Assembly: GCA_039583875.1 (NCBI GenBank)
Contig: CM077153.1
Coordinates: 112,712,568-112,776,567 of the forward strand
DNA from: Platanthera guangdongensis
Lineage: Eukaryota > Streptophyta > Magnoliopsida > Asparagales > Orchidaceae
Direction: 5' to 3'
Length of the DNA stretch: 64,000 bases
A program made the position numbers and the translations under genes. The first letter of the stretch is position 1. Every line of letters starts with the position of its first letter. This document shows positions 42,891 to 54,242 of this stretch, in pieces. Below the pieces are notes generated by a model. The model made no database searches. It saw only the letters and a program-made list of their open reading frames with translations, and had not been told where the DNA came from.

Positions 42891-45800
42891 TTAAGCATAA
42901 AACCGCTTTAAATCATCGTCATTCCAAGTATGGGGGACATCTTCTCCGTCATAGGTTTGTAGTTGGTATGCTCCGTTCCTCAGGACTTTCTTAATGATGT
43001 ATGGTCCATTCCAATTCGGGTTCAGCTTGCCCACTGAGCCAGTTCTTTCGGCTGCATCTAATTTTTTCAGGACGAGATCTCCCACTGAAAAATGCTTGAT
43101 CCTGATATTCTTGTCAAAATATCTGCACATTCTTCGCTTGACATCCTCTTTCCTGATGGTGGCTTCATCTCGCATTTCTTCAATTTGATCCAAGCTATGT
43201 CTCATATTCTTGTCGTTAATCTCAAGCCAGTCTTCCCATCTTTGCCTGGCCAGTACGACCCTGGGAGTCGGAACCTCAAATTCCACCGAGATGAGAGCCT
43301 CTGAACTGTGAGATAGCGTGAAAGGAGTTTCTCCGGTAGTTGTGGAAGGGGTTGTTCTGAGGGTCCACAGAACTGAAGGAAGCTCCTCTGCCCAGTTCCC
43401 CCTCAGATTCTGCACTTTCGTTTTTAGAAAATTATGTATCTGTTTATTCGCAGCTTCTACCTGGCCATTGCTTCTGGGATGATGAACTGACGAGAACCGC
43501 AGCTCTATGCCGACTTGTTTGCAAAACTTCTCCATCTCTTCATTGTTGAACTGCGGCGCATTATCCGTAATTATTGCCATCAGGATCCCATGCCTGCAAA
43601 TTATCTCCCCCAACAAATTTTTTTTATCACCTGGGTTGTTGTCTTTGCTAGTGCCTTGGCTTCAATCCATTTGCTGAAGTAATCAATCATAAACAAGATA
43701 AAGCGTCGTTGTCCGCTCGCCATGGGAAATGGCCCGAGGAGGTCCATTCCCCAAACTGCGAAAGGCCTGGTCGTGGTGATTGACACAAGTCGCTGCGATG
43801 ATTGGAGTTGAAGCGAAGCAAATTTTTGGCATTGGGCACTCTTCTTTGCATAGGATTCAGAATCTTTTCTCATTGTGGGCCAGAAGTATCCTTGCCGCAA
43901 TATTCTTCTCTCCAAAGTTCTGGCCCATGAATGGCTGCCACGCTCTCCAGAGTGAATTTCTCGGAGCACCACAAGAAGTTCTTCTGATACACATCTCGCC
44001 TTTGTGGAGAGGAAAGTCTTTCTATAGAGAATTTCGGAGATAAGCTTGTAGTTGGCTGCTTTCATTCTGAATCTTCTCGTATCTTTCAAAGCCTGTGACA
44101 ATTCTCCTGTAGAGATATATGATTTGAATGAGTCCATCCAAGAGGGTCGTTGTTCTATTTGCATCAATTCCCCTTCTTCCGTAGCAGGGTAAAAAATCTC
44201 TGAAGTCGTCTCTCCCGAGGGGAGGCCAAACTTTGCTAGCTCGTTTGCCTCTGCATTGTATACTCTTGAGACATACTCAATAGTGAACCTCTTAAATTTT
44301 CCAATCTCTGCTTTTACCAGCATTAAGTATTTCTTCAGGGAAGGTTCCTTGGTTTCAAAATTTCCCAATACTTGGTATGCCATTACTAGCGAGTCGGTTT
44401 TAACATGTGCATAGTCTAATCCCAACTCTTTTGCAAACTGCAGGCCTGCTAAAAGTGCTTCATATTCTGCTTGGTTATCGGTGGTTGGGAAAGTGAACCT
44501 TATGGCCTGATTTAATTTGACCCCGTTGGGGTTAATGAGGACTACTCCCGCACCCGAGGAGTTTTTGCCTGAAGCACCATCTATGTAGATTGTCCATGCT
44601 AGCGGGGATTGATCGGCTTGTTTAGCATTAGACTCAGTTGTGTCTATTAAAAAATCTGTTAATACTTGCGCTTTGATAGCCGTTCGAGGTACATATGAAA
44701 TATCAAACTCACTGAGTTCAATTGGCCATTTGGCTAGTCTCCGAGAGTGCTCCGGTTTTTCAAGGATACTTTTTAATGGCTGATCTGTAATCCCCCTGAT
44801 TGAGTGCACTTGGAAGTATTGTCGAAGCCTTCTGGCAGACATTACTAATGCTAGTGCGAGCTTCTCAAGTATTGGATACCTGGTTTCAGCATTCTTCAAT
44901 ATGTGGCTGACATAATATACCGGATATTGCCTTCTCCTTCCTCTCTAACAAGGACTGAGCTTATTGCTTCCGAGCACACTCCTAGATAGATGAATAGCAT
45001 TCCTCCAGTGCGATGACTTTGAAGTAAAGGAGTGGAGGTGAGCTGCTTTTTGAGTTGCTTAAAAGCTTCTTCGCACACTTTGGTCCATTCAAATTTGGAC
45101 CCTCCATGAAGTGTCTTGAAGAACGAGGCACTCTTATCCCGTACTCTGGAAATAAATCTTCCAAGGTCTGCTAGCCTTCCCCCTAATTGTTGAACTTCTT
45201 TAGTGGAGCGAGGTGATGGCATGTTGAGGATTACTTTAAGCTTATCTGGGTTAGGGGCGAGCCCTTCGGGGGTAAGGAGATGTCCGAGGAATTTTCCTTT
45301 ATTTGCTCCAAAGATACATTTCAACAGATTTAACCTCATGTTATACCTTCGTAAAGTAGTGAATATTTTTGTGAGGTCTTGCAAATGCAAAGCAAAGGTT
45401 TTACTTTTAATAAGGAGGTCATCAACATATACTTCAAGATTCTTTCCTTTTTGTTTTTTAAACACAAAGTCCATCATGCGCTGATAGGTAGCGCCTGGAT
45501 TTTTTAATCCGAAGGGCATTACTAGATAACAGTAACAACCATTGTCTGTGATAAAAGACGTATGGGGGATGTCAGGCTTATGTATCCTAATCTGATGATA
45601 ACCAAAAAAATGCATCTAAAAAACTCAAAAAAGGATATCCAACCGCAGAATCTACTAAAGCATCTACTCGAGGCAGCGGATAGCAATCTGTGGGGCATGC
45701 TTTATTTAACTTGGTAAAGTCAACACACATCCTCCATTTTCCTCCCGGCTTCCTTACCATTACAACGTTTGATACCCAATCCTGGTATTGGATTTCACGA

Positions 45801-48111
45801 ATGAACTTAGCCTTTAGAAGCTTCGCAACCTCTTCCTTGATTGGCTCAGCTATCTTCGTCGCCACCTCCCTCTTATTTTGTTGAACAGGATTTAAATCAG
45901 GAGCAATGTTGAGGTGATGGCAGGCTACATCAGGATCCATCCTGGCATGTCTTCCGCAACCCTGGGGAAAACATCCAGGTTCTTCAATAAGCAAGCGATC
46001 AACTCTTCTTTTTCTTCTTCGGGAGCTCTGAGTTGATTGTAAGTCCTTTCTCTTAATCTGCGCCAATTGAGATTCCTTGGGTTGCTTGAGCAGGCTCCAA
46101 GTGAACCCCCTCTTGGATTTCTTCCTGATCTTCAGCCTCTTCTTGGGGAGCCTTTTCTTCTTAGGCGGCGACTAGAGTCGCCTGGGGAGGCATTTGCTTG
46201 ATCATGTTTACTGTTTTGACATAGCACTCTCGCACCTCCCTTGGGTTGCTTCTAACTCGGTATTGCTTTCCTCCTACCGTGAACTTGATCGCCAAATGAT
46301 AGGTGGAATCTATTGCCCGATACTCATTAAGGAGGGGTCTTACAAAGATGGCGCATTAACTGCTGGCCGCATCAACTATTACAAATATGATAAGCTTTGT
46401 CACCCCCCCCCCCCCCCGAGCGTTACTGAGAGTGTAACGCTTCCTTCAACTTCCTTATTCTCTCCCGCGAAGCCATATTCGGTGGAGAAGAAAGTCTTTC
46501 CAGACCTTAGGGCCTCATAAGCACTTTTGAATATAAGATTGACCGAACTTCCGGTGTCAACCAAAATTCTCGGAACTGTGTAGTTCTCAATGATTGCTCT
46601 GATCACGACCGCGTCGTTGAACGCGTTGGCCGTCTTCGGGAGATCATCTGGACCAAAAGTAACGATTTCCATTGGTGGTGCTGTGGAATTAATAGCTACT
46701 TCATGTCGTGAGATCTTTGCCAATGCCCTTTCTCCTTGTGGAAACACAAAAAAGATCCGAGTTTCGAGTCTTTCCTTCTGTCTTCTGGAATTCTTTCTTT
46801 AAATCAGTCTTTTTCTACAGGATCTGGAGAACTTCATCTACTGTCAGGCCCATAGCAGCGAGCTCTTCCACGGGACCGTGGCTTCACTGATCATCTGAGA
46901 ATGAGCTGTCCTGAATTTGAAGGACCGGCAGGATCTGAGGAGCCACAGGAGCAGGGGTAGCGGCTAGCGGTGGTTTATGCTCTTGAAACTGTTGATGATT
47001 TTGATAAGGCCGCTTGTGCTGGAAATTTCTTCCCCTGTGTGCCGGAGGCTGATAGTTCGGTAAAGGGGGTCTGGATGCTCGACACTCGCAGAGGAATTTA
47101 TGGTGTCCCTCCTTTCGGCCTTTGTCGTTAAGTTGGATAGATATGAACGGTTGGCACTCTCTCCTTCAATGAAGGTGTTAGCCATGGCTATCAGATCCTG
47201 TAAGGTGGCCCGATCTTTGTTGGTTGCTTCAAACTTCAATGGCACTTCCTTGAGTCCATTGATTGGGCCATCTTATAGAACTCGGGATCCACATTCTTGA
47301 CCCTCAGTTTCTCCTTCTGGAAGCGATCCACAAATTGTGCTATCGACTCATTGTCTGCTTTCTGGATCTTGAAGAGGGCAGCTTTTCCACTCTTCATCTT
47401 CCTGGAAATGGCAAACCTTAGCAGGAGCTCTTGGCGTAGCTCGGCAAAACTTGCGATGGATCCGGGATATAGTTCATGAAACCATTCTCGAGCCTGGCCG
47501 TCGAAAGTGGTCACTAAAAACTTGCACTTCAAACCATCTGACAAGCACCTCATTGCTACAGCATCTTCAAAGGCCTGGAGATGAGCGACCGGGTATGTTT
47601 CTCCAGTGTAAAATGGGGTGCGAGGTTCTCTGAAGTTATTATGAGCCTTCTCCTGACGGATCTTATCAACAAAAGGGGACTCCCCGGCTTGATCTACAAC
47701 AGAGATCACAGGAGGCCGCTCGACCTGGTCATCTTCAGTAAAGTTAAGTCTACGAGCTAGAGTCCCTCTGGCCACTTCGCGTAAAATATCCATTAGTGGA
47801 GCGAGCTCGTCGGTCTGCGGCCTCGGTGGAGCTTCGGGCTGGATGGGCGCGCTGGCTGGCAGTGGCGTCATAGCAGGTGCTTGGCGGACTGGGGTTTGGC
47901 GGACTGCCTCATCCGCGAAGGCCGCTCTAGGCTGATCGAGTCGCTGAGTAAGTGCGACCAGGGCCTGGCTGTTTGCGTCGAGGCGCTGGTCGGACTGTCT
48001 CCGGTACTGTTCGGCCTCTCTTCGGCATCGGTCGAGCGCGTCCCACAGGTCATCGGAGGTGCTTGAGCGACCTGAATGGGCACGGTAATGAGATTATTGG
48101 CGATCTGACAT
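42891..48111 (-). pseudogene. gag-pol of element B (Tat lineage), frameshifted
   Basis: Starts at MSDRQ (48111), stops at once (TAA), then continues in pieces. Gag core: REPRTPFYTGETYPVAHLQAFED, AREWFHELYPG, FVDRFQKEKLRV, and EATNKDRATLQDLIA (to about 46964). Protease VDTGSSVNLIFKS (near 46540), then a poly-C run (46403-46417) breaks the frame. RT: KKPGG-type RKPGGKWRMCVDFTKLNKACPTD (near 45700), MPFGLKNPGATYQRMM, and an intact YVDDLLIKSK (near 45420). RNase H, then archaeal-type RNase H (YIDGASGKNSSGAGVVLINPNG; NQAEYEALLAGLQFAKEL). Integrase zinc site (REIHSGERGSHS ... SAQCQKFASL; the first Cys of the CxxC pair is Ser), core with GMDLLGPFP, TDNAPQF and NGQVEAANK, frameshift at a T-run (43616-43624), and the end PHTWNDDDLKRFYA. 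The RT site is better kept than in C. Confidence 0.9.
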
Positions 48112-48140
48112 CTCGGTCTGTGAGTTTCAACGATAGCTTG

Positions 48141-48161
48141 GATCTGAAGGTCCCGTGTTGA
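48141..48161 (-). other. Primer-site candidate of element B
   Basis: Plus strand GATCTGAAGGTCCCGTG followed by TTGA, ending against the LTR (48162). It matches the D block (61423-61444) at most positions. No TGG-type site is present at this LTR boundary. Confidence 0.4.
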
Positions 48162-48785
48162 TGTTGATGCAGAAAATGCGCCCTCAAATTCCGGTAAAAA
48201 AAGGGAAAAAGAGAGAAGGAGACTGCAAGCAACCGTTTACTAATGGACCAAGTAAAAAGGGAAATCAGGACAGATTCGAGACCGCAAAGTCCGAGATCTA
48301 AGTCCGCAACTTTCACTAAATGGGCCTCTGGACTCGAGTCAGCGTGCTTTGGGTGCATCACCTCCCCCTATTTATAGGATGGGAGCCTGCCCAAACGGGC
48401 AGGGCTAAAATAACCGGCTGCCCGGTGTAGAGGAGAACCGGGCAACGGTGACGAGAAGCAAAAAAGAAAGAACACGCCGGTTCGCGCAAAAGGGGCAGAC
48501 TGGGCTCGCAGGCTGGAGCTTCCATCTACTGCTGCTAGGCGCGATCCTGCTGGAGAGCAGCGGCCTTGGGGACTTATCTTTGAGTCCGCCTGAAAAGCTA
48601 TCCTGGGAGCCGATCACTTGGGGCATGCCGAGCTGGACGGACTGAGCACCGAGTCCGCCGCCGAAGTGGATTAACCTTGGGACTTGTTGAATGTCGACGC
48701 TTTGTCGATCTAGGCGGACTGCTAAACCGAGTCCACCGCTACTGTGCATGGGACCTTGGAGGTGTTGCGGACTTTGTGGTTAACA
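48162..48785 (-). repeat. 5' LTR of element B
   Basis: 624 bp; pairs with 22730-23353. TATA box TATAAATA on the minus strand (48369-48376) with the GGGCAGG/CCTGCCC hairpin beside it. The two LTRs differ at a few dozen positions by eye, more than those of D or C, so B is older than both. Confidence 0.92.
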
Positions 48786-49373
48786 CAGTCCGCACGAAGA
48801 TATTTTTCTCTTTCATCGCCCACAGCTTCTTGTCAACCCGCTCGGCCATAGTGGACTTGTCCCTCTTCCTCTTCTTTCCAAAAGGGGCCTTTCTCTCAGC
48901 AGAGTCTGCGGCAGCCTTCCATAAATCTGGCTGGCTCTCGCGGACTGTCTCAAGGTGTGCAGCAACCAATGCCTTTGAAGGCACGCCTTCCCGAACTTCT
49001 TCTCCCGCAGGCCGCCTATCCTCACCAAGGTTAACAATGGGCTGCTGGGCATTGGGGGATGAAACCTTAGTTTCGTTATTTGCGCAAACCGTGTCCGCCG
49101 AGTTCGCAGTTTTCTGATTATGGGCAGTGTCTTATCCGCACTTTTTAAAGGTTATTCAGCGTGAGAGACGATGACATCCTCCTTCTCGTGCACAGGCACA
49201 TTAGCATGGCAGGATGCTTCCTCAGCAGGCTTCTTGCTATGAGATCTCTCTCCAGTAGAGCAGACAGGCTCCCGTCTCATCACTCTCTTTATCACTTTCT
49301 TAGTTTTCATTGGCGTTATTGGTTTTTCATTTTTTGCAGTAAGGCTAGTGAAGAAAGCGCTGAGTCTCGCCAT
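48786..49373 (-). pseudogene. aORF1 of element F, N-terminal part
   Basis: Begins MARLSAFFTSL (49373), nearly the same as aORF1 in B and C. It includes KTKKVIKRVMR, a disordered region, KKRKRDKSTMAERVDKKLWAMKEKNI, and is then cut at 48786 by element B. Frameshifts lie near 49150 and 48990. The rest of the gene is at 22397-22724. Confidence 0.8.
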
Positions 49374-49456
49374 GCCGGACTGTAAAGTTGAGACCACAAG
49401 AGGTGAATAACGACCCATGTCATTGATACCTTTGACAATTCCAGCCCCTCCGACGA

Positions 49457-49464
49457 TATTTATA
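49457..49464 (-). promoter_or_regulatory. TATA box of aORF1 in element F
   Basis: TATAAATA on the minus strand within CGCTATAAATATCG, 84-91 bp before the ATG at 49373, the same context as in B and C. Confidence 0.6.
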
Positions 49465-49553
49465 GCGCTGACAGCATTAATGAGATTTGCGGACTCGGCG
49501 GTTAAGCAAACATTTTCGAAGTTTTCTGGAAACTTAAATATGTGCGGGGATTA

Positions 49554-50296
49554 TGTTAACCCTTCAGTCTGCAACACCTACAAGATTCCAAGGTCACCTA
49601 TTTCATTAACCGCAGACTCAATTTGGCAGTCCGCCTGACCCGGCGATGCCTCGGCATAGTTCCAAGGTCCTTAGATTGTCATATGCGGACTCAGTTTGGT
49701 AGTCCACCAAGCTAGGCACAGCAACAGCATTCAGCCATCCCGAGTCTGATCCCCCAGCGGCATACTCAATGCCCCGTCCGTCCAGTTCGCCATGCCTTTG
49801 GATCTCTAGATTGATTCCACTTCGGCGGACAAAGTGTCCAGTCCGCCTAGGCTATCGTCCTCCAGCAGGATCGCGCCTAGTAGCAGCAGATGGAAGCTCC
49901 AGCCCGCAATCCCAGTCCGCCCCTTTTGCGCGGACTGACGTGTTCTTTCTTTTTGCTTCCCGTCACCGTTGCATGGTCCTCCTGTACCCCGGGCAGCCGG
50001 TTATTTTAGCCCTGCCCATTTGGGCAGGCCCCCATCCTATAAATAGGGGGGAGGTGGTGCACCCAAAGCACGCTGACTCGAGTCCAGAGGCCCATTTAGG
50101 GAAAGCTGCGGACTCGGATCTCGGACTTTGAGGTCTTGAATCTGTCCTGATCCCCCTTTTTCCTGGACCATTAATGAACGGTTGCTTGCAGTTTTCTTCT
50201 CTCTTTTTCCCCTTTTTAGTAAACGGTTGCTTGCAGTTTCCTTCTCTCTTTTTCCCTTTTTTACCGGAATTTGAGGGCGCATTTTCTGCATCAACA
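49554..50296 (+). repeat. 3' LTR of element F
   Basis: 743 bp, TGTTAACCCTTCAG ... GCATTTTCTGCATCAACA. TATAAATA at 50038-50045; hairpin CCTGCCC-ATTT-GGGCAGG with a changed loop base but intact stem. It contains a direct repeat: the CGGTTGCTTGCAG...TTCTCTCTTTTTCCC unit occurs twice (about 50176-50216 and 50223-50263). The first flanking bases, ATTAC (50297-50301), are the expected right TSD. Confidence 0.9.
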
Positions 50297-52759
50297 ATTA
50301 CTCTAAGAAGAAAAAAAAGCTGAAACATCATAACTTGATCAACTCATTCTCAGATCATCGCGATCGAGTACAAATGAGGATTAGTTATTCATGGTAATAG
50401 GGAAAGAGGGGTAAATAATAAAGGTGCATGAAAACTAAAGAGAGAAATACAGAAAGGGAACGCTAACTACAATTTCATTAAACACAAAAAGATTACAACT
50501 AGGAATGAAGATTACAAGTGCATGAAAAAGAAAACTTACTACTGATATTACAGTAATACAAAGTGATTACAAGTAGATAATAAAAGTGCATGAAAACTAA
50601 AACTAGAAATGGAGGGAGAGAGAGAGAGAACATGAAAATGAAAACACAAAAGCCTAAGAATAGAACTAGCAGCACCTCTCCTCTCCCCTAAACTTCTTAC
50701 TAGACACAAGAGGGGTCTGAATTTATAGAAGATTTTCGGGATAGGTCACGCCCCCCCCCCCCCCCATCATGCCCGGGTAGGCCATGTCAGGGGGCATGAC
50801 ATATACGTGGTTAACATTGGGAGGTGAAATCTGGCGGAAATGATGATTTATTTTATACGTCGGTGGACACGCCCAAGGACACGCCCGTGTAGGGTGGCTG
50901 TGTAAGGCACATCAAGCTTCAATCAGTGGTCAGAAATCCGTCAAACGCCGGAAAATGCAGAACACGCTCGGTGACACGCCCGTGTAGGGTGGGCGTGTCA
51001 GTACTGTTGATCTGCACAAATGAGAAATCTTTATATGCACAGCAAGCTTTGGGAAGAGGGCGACACACCCAGTTACACGCCCATGGAGGGCATGTTAGGG
51101 GGCGTGTCAGCTATTTTTTCTCGGGATTTGGGCTCAGGCAGCTAGTTTCCTCGGGATCGGGTTACACGCCCGATAACACGCCTAGGGAGGGCGTGTACTG
51201 GGGCCGTGTTAGGTCAAGTTTTGCCGAAGTCTGAGAAAACCTGCAAAAAGAGGAGGAAACAATAGTGGCAACAAAATATACAAAATAAAGTCAATATATA
51301 AGATTACAAGACATGATTTGCACATAAAAAAACCTAAAAGTACCCTAATATTTTAGACTACAAAATGTACTATCAGTGAGACATATAATTTAGGATAAAT
51401 TTATTTTCCAATTTCTACGAACTATAGGCAAGAGTACCTATCATTCATATTATAGGATATTTTAAATAAAACATCAAGTTTCGTATTCTTCCAGGTCTAT
51501 TGACTACTTCTACTCACACAAATTAATATTATTTTATAAGAATATAAAAAGAGGTTAATTAATTATGAAATAAAATATAACAGTTGATCTAGAATCCCTT
51601 TGGATAAAAATGAACTTTTTATGAAAAAAGGAAAGGGCAAGCTCCTAATTACTTACTTCGACCGTAGAGGTTCCCAAAATACGAAAGCGCCTCTCTCGAG
51701 AATACGATCTTGTCTAAACTTTGGTTGATTAATTAAGACCTCTCGGCCATTTGAAACCCCTAAGCTTGCTTTAGGCGGTGGACCCCCCTATTGGATTTGA
51801 CTCCAATCTCGAAGATATATGTCGTCCTCTCTCGAGAAGTGCATCCAACCTCTTTTATCTTTGAGTGATCTTCTCGTATTCATAACCGTTCTGTAAAATC
51901 TAGGATACAGATATAGGATCGAGAAACATATTCATGAAATATGAATTTGGTGCCACTAAATTCAATGATAAATCAAATTGAATAAAATAGGGCTTCATAA
52001 TTTTGAGAAAAATAAAGAAGTTTATTTTATTCAGAGATCAGCATGATCAAGTGCTAAATGAAATTTAGCTACTTAACATGACAAAGGAAATACAAAAAAA
52101 GGTAAAGAGGGACATGATTGCTAAAGAAAAGAGTACTTGGATTAAAATTAAATAAAACTAAAGATTACAGTATGAAAAGTAAAATGCAGAAACAAAATAC
52201 AAAAAATGTTGAAAAGTGCAAATAATACTAACTAAAACTGACTCCAAAACTCCCTTTTTCAGCTCCTGGCAATGTCTGGAATTTAAATTGAATTTTTTGG
52301 GGAGTCACGCCCCTAGGTCACGGCTGTGACTAGGGGCGTATAAGCTACGGAACCATCGTCTTGAAAGCCCAGGAACGTTGGAGAAAAACTGCAAAAATTT
52401 ATTGTTTTATGGTTCACTCCCCTAGGCCACCCCCGTGACTTAGGGCATGTCTTGACTTTTGCTGGAAACAGCAGAAACTTGAAATGACGGAAGTTAATCT
52501 GGCTGTTGCTGGAAACCTCTTGCCCCTAGGTCACTCCCGTGTCCTAGAAGCTTGGAACAAATCGGATCAGAAACTGACTTCTTAATGTTGTGTCATTCCC
52601 TGATCCTACTTGTTCACACCCGTGACCATAGGCCATGCCCGTGACTGGCGTCACGCCCCATATCACGCTCGTGGCATGGGGGCATGTAAATTTAAATGAC
52701 GTGGAAATGGTCTCTTTCTTTCCATTTTTTAGATTTTTCAAATATTTTCAAAAGGAAAG
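50297..52759. other. AT-rich non-coding DNA with GC-rich hairpin arrays
   Basis: No supported gene. It contains a (GA)n run near 50611, a poly-C run near 50751-50765 and two clusters of GC-rich inverted repeats. Cluster 1 (50745-51215) repeats ACACGCCCGTG...GGGCGTGT at roughly 100-bp steps; the unit at 50970-50998 has a 9-bp perfect stem. Cluster 2 (52300-52690) repeats CACGCCCCTAGG-type units; 52306-52338 has a 10-bp stem. The sequence TCTCTCGAGAA occurs at about 51692 and 51833. This may be an old LTR-type repeat of another family; I cannot classify it. Confidence 0.5.
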
Positions 52760-53285
52760 TGTTGATGCACAAAAATGTAAAGGGGGTCGAGCACCACCAG
52801 CTAACAGTTCGAGCACAGTGGAGTAGAAGGGGAAAGAGAGACTGTGAGTAGTAATCTACTAAGCAGACGAGAGAAAGAAGAATAGCAGGGCCGTGAGCCA
52901 CGACAACAACAGACTTCGCCCGTCACGGCCCGAATGCCTCTCTTGCGATTTCTTTTGCAAAATCTGGATGACTTCGTCAAGATCCAGACCTACAATTTCC
53001 TCCATGGAGTTAGTATCACATCGGCTCGGAGCAGGCATGGCTGCTTCTGGAGGATGGGAAGCGCTTGTAGTGGAATGGCGGGAGTGGCGGCCAACGACAG
53101 TCTCTAATCTTGAAACTGTTGATGGCTGAGAAAGGGTTTCTTGTGGCGGAAATTCCGGCCCCTTTGAGAAGGAGGCTAGAAATCTGGGCAAGGGGGCTTG
53201 CTGTGAGAAGAAGAGCCGGATGCATCCCTTCCTTCAACCTTAGCTGTTAGGGATGAAACATACGTGGGGTTGGCGTTCTCGCCTT
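52760..53285 (-). mobile_element. Rearranged Tat-like fragment: gag joined to LTR end
   Basis: On the minus strand: a gag segment (EGENANPTYVSSLTAKVEG near 53265, then SKPPCPDF, and DLDEVIQILQKKS near 52965) runs straight into the last ~190 bp of an LTR (TCGCAAGAGAGGCATTCGGG ... GTGCATCAACA at 52760). The join at about 52948 has the short overlap CGCAAGAG-like sequence in both partners. At 53285 it abuts a plus-strand piece of element H, so it is inverted relative to H. Confidence 0.7.
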
Positions 53286-53391
53286 CAATGAAGCAGAGGT
53301 GGCCTCTTCCTCTTCCATTGCTCCACCAAGCGAGGTCATCACTTTTGGCCAAGCTGATCTGCCCCAAAGAGCAAATCCATTCGATGACGCA
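53286..53391 (+). mobile_element. Element H, left fragment of gag-pol
   Basis: About 100 bp coding EVASSSSIAPPSEVITFG and ending ANPFDDA on the plus strand, matching 30157-30245 of element C just upstream of the protease. It is cut by element D at 53392 and resumes in frame at 62112, with ACGCA (53387-53391) as TSD. Confidence 0.82.
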
Positions 53392-54053
53392 TGTTGATGC
53401 ACGAAAACGGACAGGGAGTCGGGCACCACCAGCTAACGGTTCGAACACCGGGGAATAGGGGAGGAAAGGAGAAGACTGTCGACCAATCGGTTACTAGCGG
53501 TCGCGGCTAAAGGACCAGAAAAGGGGGCCGCTGGCAGCGACAACAGCAGAGTTCGCCCGCCGTGGCTTAAATGCCACTCTTGCGGCGGGCTTTCCTTTAC
53601 TTAAAAATGAGAAACAGTTACAACGAGTAAAAGAGGAAGCCGGCCGGACTACAAGCCGCAATACACTAGACTTGAGACCGCAGCTCTTAACAGGCGAGCT
53701 CCTAGATCCCAGTCAGCGTGTCTTGGGGAGTGCACCCTCCCCCTATTTATAGGCTCGGGGGCCTGCCCAAACGGGCAGGGCTAAAGTTACCGGCTGCCCG
53801 GGGTACAGGAGAACCGGGCAGAGGTGAGGGGAAGCAAAAGAGAAAGAAACAAGAAAGGAGGGAAGCCGCGCGGCCTGGCGGATTCCTCCTGGCGAGCTGA
53901 CGGCTAGGTCCTTGGGCCTTGTCGCTGAGCAGGGTCGGCGTTGGCAGCGGCCTGACATGGAGACCGCCCGGCTTGGGAGGCTTGGCGGCTTGAATATTCA
54001 GACCGCCCGGTCTGGAAAACTGCGCGGGCAGGTCGCGGATTCCGGGCTTATCA
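53392..54053 (-). repeat. 3' LTR of element D
   Basis: 662 bp, TGTTGATGCACG ... GGGCTTATCA. The minus-strand TATA is at 53744-53751; the hairpin CCTGCCC-AAAC-GGGCAGG lies at about 53762-53779. Confidence 0.95.
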
Positions 54054-54079
54054 TAATCCCCGCACATTTTTAAGTTTCC
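54054..54079 (-). other. Polypurine tract block of element D
   Basis: Minus strand ending AAATGTGCGGGGATTA against the 3' LTR; the same block as in B, C and F although the LTR ends differ (TTATCA versus TTAACA). Confidence 0.7.
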
Positions 54080-54135
54080 AAAAAACTTCGAAAATGTAGA
54101 ACTAAGCCGGAGACCGCGACTGCTTCATCGTCGTC

Positions 54136-54142
54136 TATAAAA
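54136..54142 (+). promoter_or_regulatory. TATA box of aORF1 in element D
   Basis: TATAAAA within CGTCGTCTATAAAATCCCC, 107 bp before the ATG at 54243, 83 bp inside the 3' LTR. Confidence 0.62.
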
Positions 54143-54242
54143 TCCCCTGACCCTTGACATTCTTCAGGATTCCTGCCAAGCCACGGGTCGCTACTCGCCA
54201 CTTGCGGTCAGAATTTTGCAAGCCGACGCGATTTCTCTAGCG

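Larger units (their letters stand above)
22730..48785 (-). mobile_element. Element B: complete Tat-like ambisense retrotransposon, interrupted by C
   Basis: Minus orientation. From right to left: 5' LTR (48785-48162), primer-site candidate, gag-pol (48111-42891), repeat-rich spacer (42890-41122), antisense genes on the plus strand (aORF2 26020-27658 continued at 40907-41121; aORF1 23533-25505), polypurine-tract block (23379-23354) and 3' LTR (23353-22730). Both LTRs are 624 bp. Flanks read AAGTC (22725-22729) and CAGTC (48786-48790), a TSD with one mismatch. B is inserted in aORF1 of element F. Without element C (27659-40901 and one TSD copy) it is about 12.8 kb. All its genes carry stops or frameshifts. 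Confidence 0.9.
48786..50296 (+). mobile_element. Element F, 3' end
   Basis: Plus-oriented Tat-like element, its 3' part: start of aORF1 on the minus strand (49373-48786), TATA, polypurine-tract block (49529-49553) and 3' LTR (49554-50296). Its middle is at 22397-22729, and the rest (gag-pol, aORF2, 5' LTR) lies beyond the chromovirus array, outside the window. It is the oldest Tat-like layer here, since B and the chromovirus are both inserted in it. Confidence 0.88.

Noticed and set aside
48162..50296. Facing LTRs (48162-48785 and 49554-50296) as a terminal-inverted-repeat transposon
   Set aside because: They belong to two elements of opposite orientation, B and F; the frame of F rejoins across B at 22729/48786.
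50297..52759. A host gene between elements F and H
   Set aside because: No frame longer than about 100 codons shows protein-like character; the only order is in AT-rich stretches and GC hairpins.
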